Of a DNA stretch of 5,880 nucleotides, positions 4,644-5,880 are shown in pieces. Each line of letters begins with the position of its first letter. The stretch's first letter is position 1. The notes under the pieces were generated by a model. The model saw nothing but the letters and a program-made list of their open reading frames with translations, searched no databases and had not been told where the DNA came from. Source of the DNA: a bacterium (GTDB lineage: Bacteria > Dependentiae > Babeliae > Babeliales > RVW-14); contig RGUK01000106.1 in assembly GCA_010027825.1 (NCBI GenBank), positions 1 through 5,880 of the forward strand, written 5' to 3'. Both the position numbers and the translations under genes were made by a program.

Positions 4644-5880
4644 ATGGGTGTCATAGACGGACAAGCGGTATCGGCGGCGATTACGAACGCAGCCTTCCTG
4701 AACAAGAACCAAGCAGACACGATGCCTTTTGATTTAACGATTTCTGCGGCTCTTAACTTCCCTAAGACCACAATATCGACTTCGGGTGTGATTAACGCGC
4801 TACCTGGCGCGAGCGTTAACATCAAGCTAACGGGTTCCGGGGTAACTTTGAACGGTATTCTAGCCGGAGCAGATGGAGAGGTGGTCATCCTTCAAAACGG
4901 TACGGGGTCGGCGATTACGATTAACTCGCTTTCGAGTCTTGCTGCGGCTGCGGATCAAATCCAGCTATCCCTTCCTTCGATCTCGCTTGCCGATAAGACG
5001 AGCATCTTTTTCGCCTACGACTCTACCCTTCAGAAGTGGATTCAAGTCGCAGGGAGCGGATCCTCGAGCGGGAGCGGTGGTGCTAAAAACTATTTCACGA
5101 TCAACAATGCGAACCCGACCTTCGGGACGAACGCTACGAGCCCGTGGTCAGCCTGTACGCTTACCCTCACAAGCGGGATTCCCTCGGGAGCTCCTACGCT
5201 CTCAGCGACACAGATGGCGATTACAACGACCGGGACGAATCCGCTCCTTGTTAGCCAGTCGAACTATAACCTTCAGCTCACGAAGTCTGCGGCGAACGCT
5301 CAGGGTCAGGGGTTTATCTCGGGAGCCCTCACGATTGACCGGGAGGATCTGGCGAAGGTACTTACCGGGTCGTTTTCTTACGAGGTAGTGTCCGGGACGG
5401 TGGACTTCTCGGGGCAACCGACGCAATCGCTTGAAATCTGGATTTACAACACGGTCTCTGGCGCATGGACTCAGCCTGCCGGATATCGGGGAATGAACAC
5501 TGGATCGGGTGCTGGTGTTGTTACCTTCACCTTCCAGACCGATAGTGTTGCTGCAAATAACACCTACAGAATTGCGGTAATTACAGCACAAACATCCACA
5601 TCTAATTATGTAGTTAATTTTAATGATTTCGTTGTCGGTCCGACTGTTGTGGTTAATGGGACTCCGGTCACGGATTGGCAGTCTTATACTCCTACCTTTA
5701 CTGCGTTCGGTACTGCGACAAATATCCAATTTCAGTGGAGGAGAGTGGGATCTGACGTTGAAATTAGAGGAAAGTTTACTTTAGGAGTTACGACCGGATC
5801 GGAAGCAAGAATAACGCTTCCTCCCGGCCTAACCTCAGCTGATACCGCAAGAATACCTAGCATTCAGATTGTTGGTTATG
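4644..5880 (+). CDS. Tail fibre / receptor-binding protein, 3' end beyond the window
   Basis: Open from ATG 4644 to the right edge, 412 codons with no stop. Three modules can be read. Residues 1-136 are beta-rich and end LADKTSIFFAYDSTLQKWIQ; the pattern 'GADGEVVILQNGTGSAITI ... AADQIQLSLPSISLADKTSI..AYDS....W' is familiar from phage fibre N-terminal regions and may attach to the tail tip. A Gly/Ser linker follows (137-146). Residues about 149-343 look like a jelly-roll carbohydrate-binding-type domain: PLLVSQSNYNLQLTKSAAN, GFISGALTIDREDLAKVLT, a region like LEIWIYNTVSGAWTQPAGY, TFQTDSVAANNTYRIAVIT, and a closing FNDFVVGP strand. From W345 a third module begins DWQSYTPTFTAFGTA, then FQWRRVGSDVEIRGKFTLG and ARITLPPGL, a repeat-like fibre domain whose end is not visible. 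Binding to a surface glycan is inference. It is the last tail gene seen, as expected for a host-range protein. Confidence 0.82.
   Translation, partial: MGVIDGQAVSAAITNAAFLNKNQADTMPFDLTISAALNFPKTTISTSGVINALPGASVNIKLTGSGVTLNGILAGADGEVVILQNGTGSAITINSLSSLAAAADQIQLSLPSISLADKTSIFFAYDSTLQKWIQVAGSGSSSGSGGAKNYFTINNANPTFGTNATSPWSACTLTLTSGIPSGAPTLSATQMAITTTGTNPLLVSQSNYNLQLTKSAANAQGQGFISGALTIDREDLAKVLTGSFSYEVVSGTVDFSGQPTQSLEIWIYNTVSGAWTQPAGYRGMNTGSGAGVVTFTFQTDSVAANNTYRIAVITAQTSTSNYVVNFNDFVVGPTVVVNGTPVTDWQSYTPTFTAFGTATNIQFQWRRVGSDVEIRGKFTLGVTTGSEARITLPPGLTSADTARIPSIQIVGY

Noticed and set aside
4873..5388. Plus-strand open frame of 171 codons in another frame inside the fibre gene
   Set aside because: The product is almost entirely Arg, Ser and Leu, as expected from out-of-frame reading of ACG/TCG/CTT-rich codons. 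The true frame, open from 4644 to the window edge, explains the region.
5202..5729. Antisense open frame of 175 codons opposite the fibre gene
   Set aside because: Arg/Ser-rich product with no motif, fully opposite a coherent beta-rich fibre protein; a shadow of codon bias.
5640..5880. Possible variable region of a diversity-generating retroelement in the fibre gene
   Set aside because: No template repeat, reverse transcriptase or accessory gene is visible in the window, and the C-terminal end of the fibre gene, where a variable repeat would lie, is not included.

Overview
The window is a compact, single-strand block of bacteriophage (or prophage) tail genes. Nothing in it is host metabolism. 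All genes run on the + strand. Gaps are 0 to 15 bases, two junctions overlap by one base (TGATG and TAATG), and most starts have a purine-rich Shine-Dalgarno sequence, so the block is probably co-transcribed and translationally coupled. The host is bacterial, judging from the Shine-Dalgarno starts. Base composition looks close to balanced by eye, and I cannot name a host genus. Gene order and content fit a tailed phage with a long tail. No sheath gene is visible, so a siphovirus-like tail is the simplest reading, but genes outside the window could change that.

Layout from left to right: (1) the 3' end of a small unrecognised protein, by position perhaps a tail terminator or completion protein; (2) a tail tube-like protein of 287 aa whose last ~96 residues look like an added surface module of the type seen in phage decoration proteins; (3) a tail assembly chaperone pair, in which a 128-aa short form ends just after a nine-A run containing A AAA AAG, and a -1 shift there continues into a second open frame to give a 247-aa long form (the lambda G/GT arrangement); (4) a 665-aa tape measure protein; (5) a 260-aa protein in the distal-tail position with a distinctive N-terminal module; (6) a tail fibre or receptor-binding protein that is open from 4644 to the right edge, with at least three stacked modules.

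How they work together: the chaperone short and long forms would bind the tape measure protein and recruit tube subunits. The tape measure sets tail length; at about 0.15 nm per residue, 665 aa suggests roughly 100 nm. The 260-aa protein would cap the distal tube and the last gene would provide host binding. No tRNA, CRISPR array, insertion sequence, promoter or terminator was found. The most notable observations are the programmed frameshift, the modular extensions on the tube, distal and fibre proteins, and a G-rich tract encoding polyglycine in the tape measure gene. I saw no convincing evidence of a wholly new system.
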